Below are positions 1 through 6,932 of a DNA stretch of 20,585 nt, in pieces; positions within the stretch are counted from its first letter, which is position 1, and the number at the start of each line of letters is the position of its first letter. The stretch comes from Ferrovibrio sp035304305 (GTDB lineage Bacteria > Pseudomonadota > Alphaproteobacteria > Ferrovibrionales > Ferrovibrionaceae), in the NCBI RefSeq assembly GCF_035304305.1, contig NZ_DATGQG010000059.1, forward strand, positions 1 to 20,585. Reading direction: 5' to 3'. The notes below the pieces were generated by a model. The model did not search any database. It was not told the DNA's origin and saw only the letters and a list, made by a program, of their open reading frames with translations. The translations under genes and the position numbers were made by a program.

Positions 1-196
1 CGGTTTCGGGATCAGCCTGATCCCCTATCCCTATGTCGAGGAGGATCTGAAGGCGGGGCGGCTGCTGACGGCGCTGGAAGACTGGCGCACGGTGGAAACG
101 ACACTCTATGCCGTCTATCCCTCCGGACAGCACGTTGCGCCGAAAATCAGGGCGTTGATGACCTTCCTGTCAGACACGTTCGCCGGACGAGGGTGA
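1..196 (+). CDS. LysR-type transcriptional regulator, C-terminal fragment
   Basis: Only the last 64 codons are in the window. The frame runs from base 2 to the TGA at 194-196, and the 5' part lies outside. The peptide reads GFGISLIPYPYVEEDLKAGR and then continues with LxxLxDW, YAVYPSG and a 'PKIRALMTFL' helix. This is the usual end of the LysR effector-binding domain (PBP2 fold), where the last strand and helix of subdomain I close the sensor domain. LysR proteins activate or repress nearby genes in response to a small ligand. Neither the DNA-binding half nor the target is visible, so the regulon cannot be stated. It is followed after 14 bases by the convergent ybaK stop codon. The family assignment rests on this short tail alone. 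Confidence 0.8.
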   Translation, partial: GFGISLIPYPYVEEDLKAGRLLTALEDWRTVETTLYAVYPSGQHVAPKIRALMTFLSDTFAGRG

Positions 197-210
197 ATGC
201 GGCTCGCCGC

Positions 211-687
211 TCAGTCGCTCGCCAGCGCGGCAGTCCTTGCATCCAGCAGGCGCACCAGGTCCGACGGGTTCAGCCGGACCTGCAACCCGCGCTGACCGCC
301 GTTCAGGTATACGAGGTCGTGCTTGAGCGCTTCCTGCTCGATCGCCGTCGGCACGGGCTTCTTCTGCCCGAACGGGCTGATGCCGCCGACGACGTAACCG
401 GTGGTCCGTTCGGCTTCGACGGGCTTCATCATCTGGGCCGATTTCCCGCCGAACATCGCCGCCAGCTTCTTCATCGAGACCTCCCGGTCGGAAGGCACCA
501 CCACGCAGACAGGCTTTCCGTCCACCAGCGCCATCAGCGTCTTCAGCACCCGCGCCGGATCCTCCCCCAGTGCTTCGGCCGCCTGCATCCCGATCCGGTC
601 GGCGTTCGGGTCGTATTCGTAGGCGTGGACGGTAAACTGAACCTTCTGCCTGTGCAGGAACTGGGTTGCTCGGGTAGTCTTCGACAC
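211..687 (-). CDS. ybaK: Cys-tRNA(Pro)/Cys-tRNA(Cys) deacylase YbaK
   Basis: Predicted trans-editing enzyme of the YbaK/EbsC family. It hydrolyses cysteine mischarged onto tRNA(Pro) in the cytoplasm, working beside prolyl-tRNA synthetase. With a GTG start at 685-687 the protein is 158 aa, close to the size of the E. coli and Haemophilus enzymes (about 158-159 aa). It begins VSKTTRATQFLHRQKVQFTV. The family signatures are the conserved lysine in 'ARVLKTLMA' (about residue 49), 'VVPSDREVSMKKLA' and 'GGISPFGQKK' (about residues 96-105). A longer frame runs back to 819, but its extra 44 residues do not look like this family. A Shine-Dalgarno-like CGAGG sits 5 nt before the GTG, so I chose the short form. 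It is transcribed divergently from the DUF938 methyltransferase across about 90 bases. Confidence 0.9.
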   Translation of the reverse strand: MSKTTRATQFLHRQKVQFTVHAYEYDPNADRIGMQAAEALGEDPARVLKTLMALVDGKPVCVVVPSDREVSMKKLAAMFGGKSAQMMKPVEAERTTGYVVGGISPFGQKKPVPTAIEQEALKHDLVYLNGGQRGLQVRLNPSDLVRLLDARTAALASD

Positions 688-778
688 GGGAGCCTCGATT
701 TCGGGTTGCCGCGGCAGAATTACCAGCAAGCGGTCGCCTCGCCCATAGACTGGCGGAGGTCCGCTCGGGAGCAGGCGG

Positions 779-1369
779 ATGAGACACGCACCGGCAACGC
801 AGCGGAATCGGGATCCCATCCTTGCGGTCCTGCAGCAGATCCTGCCGCCCGCCGGCTTCCTGCTCGAGATCGCCAGCGGGACCGGGGAGCATGCCGCCTA
901 TATGGCCCCGCGGCTGCCGGGCTGGACATGGCAGCCAAGCGACCGGGAACCGGACACGCAGAGCATCGACGGCCATTCCCGCGCGGCAGGCGCCCGGAAT
1001 GTCAGGCCCGCCATGCGGCTCGATGTCACCGAGCCCCTCTGGCCGATCACCTCGGCCGACGCCATCCTGTGCTGCAACATGATCCATATCGCGCCATGGA
1101 CCGCCGCCGAGGGCCTGTTCGAGGGCGCAGCGCGGACACTGACTGGGGGCGGGCCGCTGGTCCTGTACGGACCGTTCCGGCGGCACGGCCGGCATACGGC
1201 GCCTTCGAACGAAGCCTTCGACGCGAATCTGCGCGCCCAGGATCCGGAATGGGGCGTCCGCTGCCTGGATACCGAGGTGCGGCCGCTGGCCGAAACGCAC
1301 GGCCTGGAATGCCGGGACGTGATCGAGATGCCCGCCAACAATCTTACCGTGGTGTTCCGCCGGCCATAG
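779..1369 (+). CDS. DUF938 family SAM-dependent methyltransferase (METTL26-like)
   Basis: 196 aa. Its sequence matches the DUF938 family, whose vertebrate member is METTL26. The N-terminus 'ATQRNRDPILAVLQQIL' is the typical lead-in. It is followed by the SAM-binding motif I 'LLEIASGTGEHAAYMAPRL' (about residues 28-46). Next come 'WQPSD', the acidic motif 'AMRLDVTEPLW', 'DAILCCNMIHIAPW' (about residues 93-106) and 'GPLVLYGPFRRHG'. The C-terminal 'RDVIEMPANNLTVVFRR' is also characteristic. The fold predicts methyl transfer from S-adenosylmethionine, but the substrate of the bacterial family is not established as far as I know. The ATG at 779 has a purine-rich GGGAGCAGG just upstream. It stands alone, with ybaK divergent on its left and a 273-base gap before nrdJ. 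Confidence 0.85.
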   Translation: MRHAPATQRNRDPILAVLQQILPPAGFLLEIASGTGEHAAYMAPRLPGWTWQPSDREPDTQSIDGHSRAAGARNVRPAMRLDVTEPLWPITSADAILCCNMIHIAPWTAAEGLFEGAARTLTGGGPLVLYGPFRRHGRHTAPSNEAFDANLRAQDPEWGVRCLDTEVRPLAETHGLECRDVIEMPANNLTVVFRRP

Positions 1370-1410
1370 CCGGTTGACGCAGCGCCTTTTCAAACGCGGG
1401 AATGGCGGCC

Positions 1411-1445
1411 TGTGCATAACCCGGTGCAAAACCGCCTGTGCATAG
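1411..1445 (-). promoter_or_regulatory. Pair of DnaA-box-like sites upstream of nrdJ
   Basis: Bases 1411-1419 (TGTGCATAA) are the reverse complement of TTATGCACA, an exact fit to the general DnaA-box consensus TTATNCACA. Bases 1437-1445 (TGTGCATAG) give CTATGCACA, one mismatch away. The two sites lie in an exact 11-bp direct repeat GCCTGTGCATA (1408-1418 and 1434-1444), spaced 26 bp apart and in the same orientation. They lie about 200 bp upstream of the nrdJ start codon. In E. coli the nrdAB promoter is controlled through DnaA boxes, so control of this ribonucleotide reductase gene by DnaA is a reasonable inference. No binding data can be seen from sequence. Confidence 0.45.
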
Positions 1446-1524
1446 ATGGCAAAGCGGGGAAAAGCTGTTTTTCACGACCGCTTACAAGATGTTGTCCGCG
1501 ACGGCCCTTGGGATCAATCTGTAG

Positions 1525-1547
1525 AAACAATAAGGGAACATTTCCCT
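1525..1547. promoter_or_regulatory. Candidate operator palindrome upstream of nrdJ
   Basis: Bases 1533-1547 form a perfect inverted repeat, AGGGAA-CAT-TTCCCT, with 6-bp arms and a 3-bp centre. It lies about 95 bp before the nrdJ start. Its left half overlaps AAAC-N7-GAAC (1525-1539), which is one base off the direct-repeat LexA box reported for alphaproteobacteria (GAAC-N7-GAAC). A weak -10-like TAAATT (1569-1574) lies downstream. I see neither a recognisable NrdR box nor a cobalamin riboswitch in this leader. The regulator is unknown. Confidence 0.35.
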
Positions 1548-1642
1548 CGACTCCCCGGGCAGGCGCGGTAAATTAGGGTCAGCGGCCTGCGGCTTTCCCG
1601 GGCCGCTTGTCGTCTCTCCAAAGCCAGTGTCAGGACTTTTCG

Positions 1643-3988
1643 ATGTCGCCGATCGCGCCTATTTCGCAGCAAATCTGGGACATGAAATACCGGTTCAAGG
1701 GACCGGACGGCACGCCCGTGGACCAGACGATCGCCGATACCTGGCGGCGTCTGGCCAGAGCGCTGTCGGCGCCGGAGAAGAACCCCGCCGACTGGGAAGA
1801 GCCCTTCTACAAGGCGCTGGAGGATTTCCGCTTCCTGCCGGCCGGCCGCATCGTTGCCGGCGCCGGCACGGCGCGCAAGGTGACGCTGTTCAACTGCTTC
1901 GTCATGGGCACGATCCCCGACGACATGAGCGGCATCTTCGAGCATCTGCGCGAAGCGGCGCTGACGATGCAGCAGGGCGGCGGCATCGGCTACGATTTCT
2001 CGACGCTCCGCCCGCGCGGCGCGCCGGTGAAGGGTGTCGGCGCCGATGCCTCGGGGCCGCTCAGCTTCATGGATGTCTGGGACGCGATGTGCCGGACCAT
2101 CATGTCGGCCGGACACCGGCGCGGCGCCATGATGGCGACCCTGCGCTGCGACCATCCCGACATCGTGGCCTTCATCGAGGCCAAGCGCGAGCCGAACCGC
2201 CTGCGCATGTTCAATCTTTCGGTTCTGGTCACCGACGACTTCATGCAGGCGGTGAAGCAGAACCAGCCCTGGGAGCTGAGGTTCAACGGCACGACCTACC
2301 GTACCGTGCAGGCGCGCGAGCTGTGGGACAAGATCATGCGGGCGACCTACGCCTATGCAGAGCCCGGCGTGATCTTCATCGACCGCATCAACCGCCGCAA
2401 CAACCTGCATTACTGCGAGACCATCGCGGCGACCAATCCCTGCGGCGAGCAGCCGCTGCCGCCCTACGGCGCCTGCCTGCTCGGCTCGATCAATCTCGCG
2501 CGGCTGGTGAGGAACCCCTTCGAGGCCGATGCGGAACTCGACCTCGCGGCGCTGGAGGACCTCACGGCCAAGGCCGTGCGCATGATGGACAACACCATCG
2601 ACGTGTCGAACTTCCCGCTGGAGGCCCAGGCCGCCGAGGCGCGGACCAAGCGCCGCATCGGGCTCGGCGTCACCGGTCTGGCCGATGCGCTGATCATGGT
2701 CGGCGCGCGCTACGGCTCGGCGAAGAGCATCGAGCTGATCGAAACCTGGATGAAGCGGCTGCAACGCGCCGCCTATCTCGCCTCGGTGGAGCTGGCGAGG
2801 GAGAAAGGCCCCTTCCCGCTGTTCGACCGCGAGGCCTATCTGGCCGGCGAGACCATTGCCGAGCTGGACGCCGACATCCGCGAGGCGATCGCCAGGCACG
2901 GCATCCGCAATGCGCTGCTCACCTCGATCGCGCCGACCGGCACGATCTCGCTGTTCGCCGACAATGTCTCCTCGGGGCTGGAGCCGGTCTTCAGCTTCCA
3001 CTACACCCGCAACGTGCTGATGCCCGATGGCACGCGGCGCGAGGAGGAGGTGAGCGATTATGCCTACCGCCTCTACCGCAGGCTGAAGGGCGAGAACGCG
3101 CCGCTGACCGAAGCCTTCGTGGATGCCCAGGTGCTGAGCCCCGCCGACCACGTTCGGGTGCAGGCGGCCGTGCAGAAATACGTCGATTCCTCGATCTCCA
3201 AGACGATCAACGTGCCCGAGGAGATCGATTTCGACAGCTTCAAGGACATCTACCTGATGGCCTACGAGGAGGGCTGCAAGGGCTGCACCACCTACCGGCC
3301 GAACGACGTCACCGGCTCGGTGCTGCAGGTGAAGAAGGACGAGAAGAAGGCCGCGGAGGCGGCGCAGCAGCCGGAACTGCCGCTGGCGCCGGCGGCCAAG
3401 CCGATCCAGACGATCAGGCCGCGCGACCCGCTGGCGGCCGGCGGCGTGGTCTACATGACCAAGCCGCTGGACCGGCCCGAGGCCCTGCCCGGCCGCACCT
3501 ACAAGATCACCTGGCCGGAATCCGAACACGCGATGTACATCACGCTGAACGACATCGTGCAGGATGGCCGCATCCGGCCCTTCGAGGTCTTCATCAACTC
3601 GAAGAACACCGAGCATTATGCCTGGACGGTGGCGCTGACCCGGATGATCTCGGCCGTGTTCCGGCGCGGCGGCGACGTGTCCTTCGTCGTCGACGAGCTG
3701 AAGGCGGTGTTCGATCCGCGCGGCGGCCACTGGATGAATGGCCGCTATGTGCCGTCCCTGCTGGCAGCAATCGGCGAGGTGATCGAGCGGCACCTGATCG
3801 AGATCGGCTTCATGGCCGGCCCGGAAGAGCAGCGCGAGGAAAAGGCGACGCTGGCGCTGGCCGCCAATGCCGAGACGCCCAAGCCGCTGTCGGGCCTGCG
3901 GCAATGCCCGAAATGCGGCCAGCCCGGCCTGATCCGGATGGAGGGTTGCGATACCTGCACCTCCTGCGGCTATAGTAAGTGCGGCTGA
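1643..3988 (+). CDS. nrdJ: Adenosylcobalamin-dependent (class II) ribonucleotide reductase
   Basis: 781 aa. It reduces ribonucleotides to deoxyribonucleotides using a radical from adenosylcobalamin, so it works with or without oxygen but needs B12. The N-terminus 'ISQQIWDMKYRFK' is typical of proteobacterial NrdJ. Active-site elements seen are the redox Cys in 'TLFNCFVMGT' (C85), the radical motif 'NPCGEQPLPPYG' (N265, C267, E269) and the loop 'APTGTISLF' (P431 onward). A charged Lys/Ala/Pro-rich linker (about residues 565-590) leads to a TSCPD-type domain (about 615-740). The protein ends in a Cys-rich tail starting CPKCG (C755, C758) and ending YSKCG, which in this family re-reduces the active site. 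The ATG at 1643 is preceded by AGGA at 7 nt. An in-frame TTG at 1607 would add 12 residues but lacks support. A HAD gene follows after 24 nt. Confidence 0.97.
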   Translation: MSPIAPISQQIWDMKYRFKGPDGTPVDQTIADTWRRLARALSAPEKNPADWEEPFYKALEDFRFLPAGRIVAGAGTARKVTLFNCFVMGTIPDDMSGIFEHLREAALTMQQGGGIGYDFSTLRPRGAPVKGVGADASGPLSFMDVWDAMCRTIMSAGHRRGAMMATLRCDHPDIVAFIEAKREPNRLRMFNLSVLVTDDFMQAVKQNQPWELRFNGTTYRTVQARELWDKIMRATYAYAEPGVIFIDRINRRNNLHYCETIAATNPCGEQPLPPYGACLLGSINLARLVRNPFEADAELDLAALEDLTAKAVRMMDNTIDVSNFPLEAQAAEARTKRRIGLGVTGLADALIMVGARYGSAKSIELIETWMKRLQRAAYLASVELAREKGPFPLFDREAYLAGETIAELDADIREAIARHGIRNALLTSIAPTGTISLFADNVSSGLEPVFSFHYTRNVLMPDGTRREEEVSDYAYRLYRRLKGENAPLTEAFVDAQVLSPADHVRVQAAVQKYVDSSISKTINVPEEIDFDSFKDIYLMAYEEGCKGCTTYRPNDVTGSVLQVKKDEKKAAEAAQQPELPLAPAAKPIQTIRPRDPLAAGGVVYMTKPLDRPEALPGRTYKITWPESEHAMYITLNDIVQDGRIRPFEVFINSKNTEHYAWTVALTRMISAVFRRGGDVSFVVDELKAVFDPRGGHWMNGRYVPSLLAAIGEVIERHLIEIGFMAGPEEQREEKATLALAANAETPKPLSGLRQCPKCGQPGLIRMEGCDTCTSCGYSKCG

Positions 3989-4012
3989 TCTGAGGAAACG
4001 CTGCACAAGAGC

Positions 4013-4657
4013 ATGGGTATAAGGGCCGTCCTGTGGGATTTCGGCGGGGTGATTCTCACCTCGCCCTTCGATGCCTTCCGCCAGTACGAGGAAAAATGCG
4101 GCCTGCCGCAGGATTTCCTGCGTCGGGTGAACGCCACCAATCCGCATGGCAACGCCTGGGCCTGCTTCGAACGCGGCGAGGTGGATGCCGAAACCTTCGG
4201 CGAGATGTTCCTCGCCGAGAGCACGGCGCTGGGTCATCCGGTACATGGCCGTGACATCCTGCCGCTGGTCTCGGGCGAGGTGCGTCCCCGCATGGTGCAG
4301 GCCCTGCGCAAGGTGAAGATGCGCTACAAGATTGCCTGCCTGACCAACAACATGCCGCTGGGCCATGGCCCCGCCATGGCGGTGTCGCCGGAAAAGGCGG
4401 CCGCCGTGGCCGAGATCATGGCCCTGTTCGACTGCGTAGTGGAATCGAGCAAGGTCGGCGTGCGCAAGCCCGAGCCGGCCTTCTACGAGCGGGCCTGCGC
4501 GCTGCTCGGGATTCGCCCCGACGAGGCTGTGTTCCTCGACGATCTCGGCATCAACCTGAAGCCGGCCGCCGCCATGGGCATGAAGACCATTAAGGTCGTG
4601 GATCCCGACCGGGCCCTGGCGGAGCTCGGCGCCATCATCGGCATGGAGTTCGCGTGA
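4013..4657 (+). CDS. HAD-IA family protein, ACAD10 N-terminal domain type
   Basis: 214 aa. A HAD-superfamily protein that closely resembles, from memory, the N-terminal HAD domain of ACAD10 and soluble epoxide hydrolase. The nucleophile region is 'VLWDFGGVILTSP' (D9), with motif II 'CLTNNM' (T111), motif III lysine 'VRKPEP' (K152) and motif IV 'VFLDDLGINLKPA' (D176, D177). The C-terminal 'KTIKVVDPDRALAELG' strongly matches the ACAD10 type. The second aspartate of the usual DxD motif is glycine (DFGG), as in ACAD10 (DMGG). Phosphatase activity therefore cannot be assumed, because the general acid/base is missing. It starts 24 nt after nrdJ. It ends one base before the ATG of the adenylate-forming enzyme, so the two are probably translated together. 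The substrate is unknown, but acyl or carboxylic-acid metabolism is suggested by its partner. Confidence 0.85.
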   Translation: MGIRAVLWDFGGVILTSPFDAFRQYEEKCGLPQDFLRRVNATNPHGNAWACFERGEVDAETFGEMFLAESTALGHPVHGRDILPLVSGEVRPRMVQALRKVKMRYKIACLTNNMPLGHGPAMAVSPEKAAAVAEIMALFDCVVESSKVGVRKPEPAFYERACALLGIRPDEAVFLDDLGINLKPAAAMGMKTIKVVDPDRALAELGAIIGMEFA

Positions 4658-4658
4658 G

Positions 4659-6209
4659 ATGAGACTGTCGGAATGCCTTCTCGCCAACCCGGATTTCGGC
4701 ACGCTGTCGGAACTGATCGCCGCCCATGCCGCCGAGCGGCCCGAACATGCCGCGGTGATCCAGGATAACAGTACGCTGACCTATAGCGAGCTTGATGCCC
4801 GCATGAACCGCGTCGCCGCCGCCCTGCAGCGCGACGGCGTGAAGCCGGGGCACAGCATCGCCATCGTTGCCGCCACCTGCATCGACTACGTGGTGATCTA
4901 TGCCGGCGCCCTGCGCGCGGGCCTCGCCGTGGCGCCGCTGCCGCCGTCGGCCACGCCGCAGCAGATCGCCGGCATGGCGGAGGACTCCGACGCGCAGCAT
5001 CTCTTCCTCGACGAGGCGGCCGAACTGGCGCTGATCGGGCTCGAAGGCCAGCTGCCGAAGCGCCGCATCCGCATCGACACCGAGGCTTTCGAGGCCTGGC
5101 TGGAACCCGAGAGCGCAAAGCCCGCGCCGGCCCCGGTGACGCCGGAGATGCCGTTCAACATCATCTATTCCTCCGGCACCACCGGCGTGCCGAAGGGCAT
5201 CGTCCAGTCGCACAGGATGCGCTGGCTGCACATGCAGCGGGCCAATGTCTACGGCTACGACAATCACACGGTCACGCTGCTCTCGACGCCGCTCTATTCG
5301 AACACCACCCTGGTCAGCCTGTTTCCGACGCTGGCCGGCGGCGGCACCGCCCTGCTGATGGCGAAGTTCGACGTGGTGAAATATCTCGAACTGGCCGAGA
5401 AATTCCGCGTCACCCACACGATGCTGGTGCCGGTGCAGTATACCCGGCTGATGAACCATCCGGATTTCGACCGCTACAACCTGTCGTCCTTCCGGGCCAA
5501 GTTCTGCACCAGCGCGCCCTTCAACGCGGCGCTGAAGGCCGACATCCTGAAACGCTGGCCCGGCAAGCTGATCGAGTTCTACGGCATGACCGAGGGCGGC
5601 GGCACCTGCATCCTGATCGCCGACGAGCACCCCGACAAACTGCATACCGTCGGTCGGCCGGCCGAAGGCCACGACATCCGGCTGATCGACGAGAACGGCA
5701 GGCCGGTGCCAACCGGCGAGGTCGGCGAGATCGTCGGCAGCTCGGCCGCGATCATGAATGCCTATCACAAGCAGCCGGCCAAGACGGCGGAAGCCGAATG
5801 GCATGACGAGACCGGCAAGCGCTTCATCCGTACCGGCGACATGGGCCGTTTCGACAAGGATGGTTTCCTGCAGCTGATGGACCGCCGCAAGGACATGATC
5901 ATCTCCGGCGGCTTCAACATCTACCCGAGCGACCTGGAAGCCGTGCTGCGCGGCCATGAGGCGGTGGCCGATGTCGCCGTGGTCGGTGTGCCCTCCGAGC
6001 AATGGGGCGAGACGCCGGTGGCCTTCGTGGTGAAAAAGGACGGCGCAGCGGCCTCGGCCGACGACATCCTGGGCTGGGCGAACGGCCAGCTCGGCAAAAT
6101 GCAGCGCATCAGCGCCATCGAGTTCCGCGACGTGCTGCCGCGCAGCGCCATCGGCAAGGTGCTCAAGCGCGAACTGCGGGATGAATATTCCGGTTCCGTG
6201 AAAACCTGA
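4659..6209 (+). CDS. Class I adenylate-forming enzyme (acyl-CoA synthetase-like)
   Basis: 516 aa, normal for an ANL-superfamily acyl-CoA synthetase. The predicted chemistry is ATP-dependent activation of a carboxylic acid to acyl-AMP, then transfer to CoA. All core motifs are present: the P-loop 'YSSGTTGVPKG' (about 170-180), A5 'FYGMTEGGG' (Y308, T311, E312), A7 'RTGDMG' (R391-G396, catalytic D394), the hinge region 'MDRRKDMIISGGFNIYP', and the C-terminal catalytic lysine in 'SAIGKVLKREL' (K500). The sequence is nearest to medium/long-chain or aromatic acid CoA ligases, but the specificity cannot be read from it. There is no signal peptide. The ATG at 4659 follows the HAD TGA by one base, indicating translational coupling. 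A REP-type repeat begins right after the stop codon. Confidence 0.9.
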   Translation: MRLSECLLANPDFGTLSELIAAHAAERPEHAAVIQDNSTLTYSELDARMNRVAAALQRDGVKPGHSIAIVAATCIDYVVIYAGALRAGLAVAPLPPSATPQQIAGMAEDSDAQHLFLDEAAELALIGLEGQLPKRRIRIDTEAFEAWLEPESAKPAPAPVTPEMPFNIIYSSGTTGVPKGIVQSHRMRWLHMQRANVYGYDNHTVTLLSTPLYSNTTLVSLFPTLAGGGTALLMAKFDVVKYLELAEKFRVTHTMLVPVQYTRLMNHPDFDRYNLSSFRAKFCTSAPFNAALKADILKRWPGKLIEFYGMTEGGGTCILIADEHPDKLHTVGRPAEGHDIRLIDENGRPVPTGEVGEIVGSSAAIMNAYHKQPAKTAEAEWHDETGKRFIRTGDMGRFDKDGFLQLMDRRKDMIISGGFNIYPSDLEAVLRGHEAVADVAVVGVPSEQWGETPVAFVVKKDGAAASADDILGWANGQLGKMQRISAIEFRDVLPRSAIGKVLKRELRDEYSGSVKT

Positions 6210-6211
6210 AT

Positions 6212-6294
6212 GTCATGGCCGGGCTTGACCCGACCCTCTTTCTGCATCACCGGTAAAAAAAATCGTGGATGCCCGGATCATATCCGGGCATGAC
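6212..6294. repeat. REP/BIME-like palindromic repeat between convergent genes
   Basis: The element is bounded by inverted GTCATG (6212-6217) and CATGAC (6289-6294). The right half is a perfect hairpin: ATGCCCGGAT (6269-6278), loop CAT, ATCCGGGCAT (6282-6291). The left half carries a weaker hairpin: CGGG (6220-6223), spacer CTTGA, CCCG (6229-6232), with outer GG/CC pairs around one mismatch. An A-rich run (6255-6262) lies between them. Similar 'CCGGGCTTGACCCGG' and 'GCCCGGATC' palindromes are dispersed in many alphaproteobacterial genomes. It fills the space between two convergent stop codons and could also act as a bidirectional terminator. Only one copy is in this window. Confidence 0.75.
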
Positions 6295-6298
6295 GCTT

Positions 6299-6931
6299 CT
6301 ATCTGATCTCGCCGCACCGCTCACGCACGCGACCGAGCAGGCGGTGCAGCGGCGTGTCATTGATGCCGAGTTCGTCCAGATGCGCAACCGTGTTGGCGAG
6401 ATAGGCCGCGTTCGGGCCACGCTGGCCGCGGCAGGTGGCGATCACTTCCGCCACCTCGTCTTCCGTCAGCCGCCCGGCATACTGGCGATGCTTCGGATCG
6501 GCCACGAAGGCGAGCACGTTGACGCGCTCCCAGCTGTCGCCCTTGGCGTGCAGGCTGGCGCGATGGAAGCCCGGCCGGTACACGCCGGTTACCATCTCGC
6601 GGCGATAGAGATAGTCGATCACCGCTTCCTCGTCGCGCTTCGCCACCCGGAAGGCGCGGCCGAGACAGGAGCCGCCGGGCATCAGGCCGAGCACCAGGCC
6701 GGGCTTCTCCGGCGTGCCGCGATAGCGGTGCGACCAGACGCAGAAGCCGCGGTGGTAACCCCAGAGCCGCGCGATTCGCTCGTCCAGATGCGGGAAGCCC
6801 GGATCCCACATCAGCGAGCCATAGCCGAAAACCCAGAGTGGCTCGCCCTTCGCCGGCCGGATGCGCGGAAACTCCGGCGCCGTTTCGCCCGGCAGCGGTT
6901 CCTCGTGATCGAAGGGAATGCGCGGACCCAT
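6299..6931 (-). CDS. chaC: Gamma-glutamylcyclotransferase, ChaC family
   Basis: 210 aa. ChaC-type enzymes cleave the gamma-glutamyl group of glutathione to give 5-oxoproline and Cys-Gly in the cytosol. The substrate-binding motif 'VFGYGSLMWDP' (residues 34-44) is present. The catalytic glutamate lies in 'YLYRREM' (E111). Other family features are 'CVWSHRYRGTPEKPGLVLGL', 'GRAFRV' and 'FVADPKHRQY'. The last part, 'YLANTVAHLDELGI', is also typical. It lies downstream of a DMT-family transporter, with TGA and ATG separated by one base (6932), so the two are probably coupled. The 3' end sits 4 bases from the REP-like element. The ChaC family assignment is secure. Glutathione as substrate is inferred from the family. 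Confidence 0.92.
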   Translation of the reverse strand: MGPRIPFDHEEPLPGETAPEFPRIRPAKGEPLWVFGYGSLMWDPGFPHLDERIARLWGYHRGFCVWSHRYRGTPEKPGLVLGLMPGGSCLGRAFRVAKRDEEAVIDYLYRREMVTGVYRPGFHRASLHAKGDSWERVNVLAFVADPKHRQYAGRLTEDEVAEVIATCRGQRGPNAAYLANTVAHLDELGINDTPLHRLLGRVRERCGEIR

Positions 6932-6932
6932 G

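Noticed and set aside
707..716. A 10-bp perfect palindrome TGCCGCGGCA between ybaK and the DUF938 gene.
   Set aside because: Short GC palindromes are expected by chance at this base composition, and no promoter could be aligned with it.
1370..1642. A replication origin, because of the DnaA boxes.
   Set aside because: Only two good boxes are present, without an AT-rich unwinding region or the usual origin neighbours. A regulatory role is more likely.
1370..1642. A cobalamin riboswitch or NrdR boxes controlling nrdJ.
   Set aside because: Neither the B12-box core nor an NrdR-type ACAC-AT-rich-GTGT palindrome can be found in the leader.
1514..4702. A stop-free minus-strand frame of over 1000 codons opposite nrdJ and the HAD gene.
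   Set aside because: It mirrors the codon structure of nrdJ in GC-rich DNA. The translation is low-complexity, rich in His, Arg, Gly and Ala, and has no recognisable domain.
4635..6002. A 455-codon minus-strand frame opposite the adenylate-forming enzyme.
   Set aside because: It covers the full set of conserved motifs of the real gene on the other strand and has no domain of its own.
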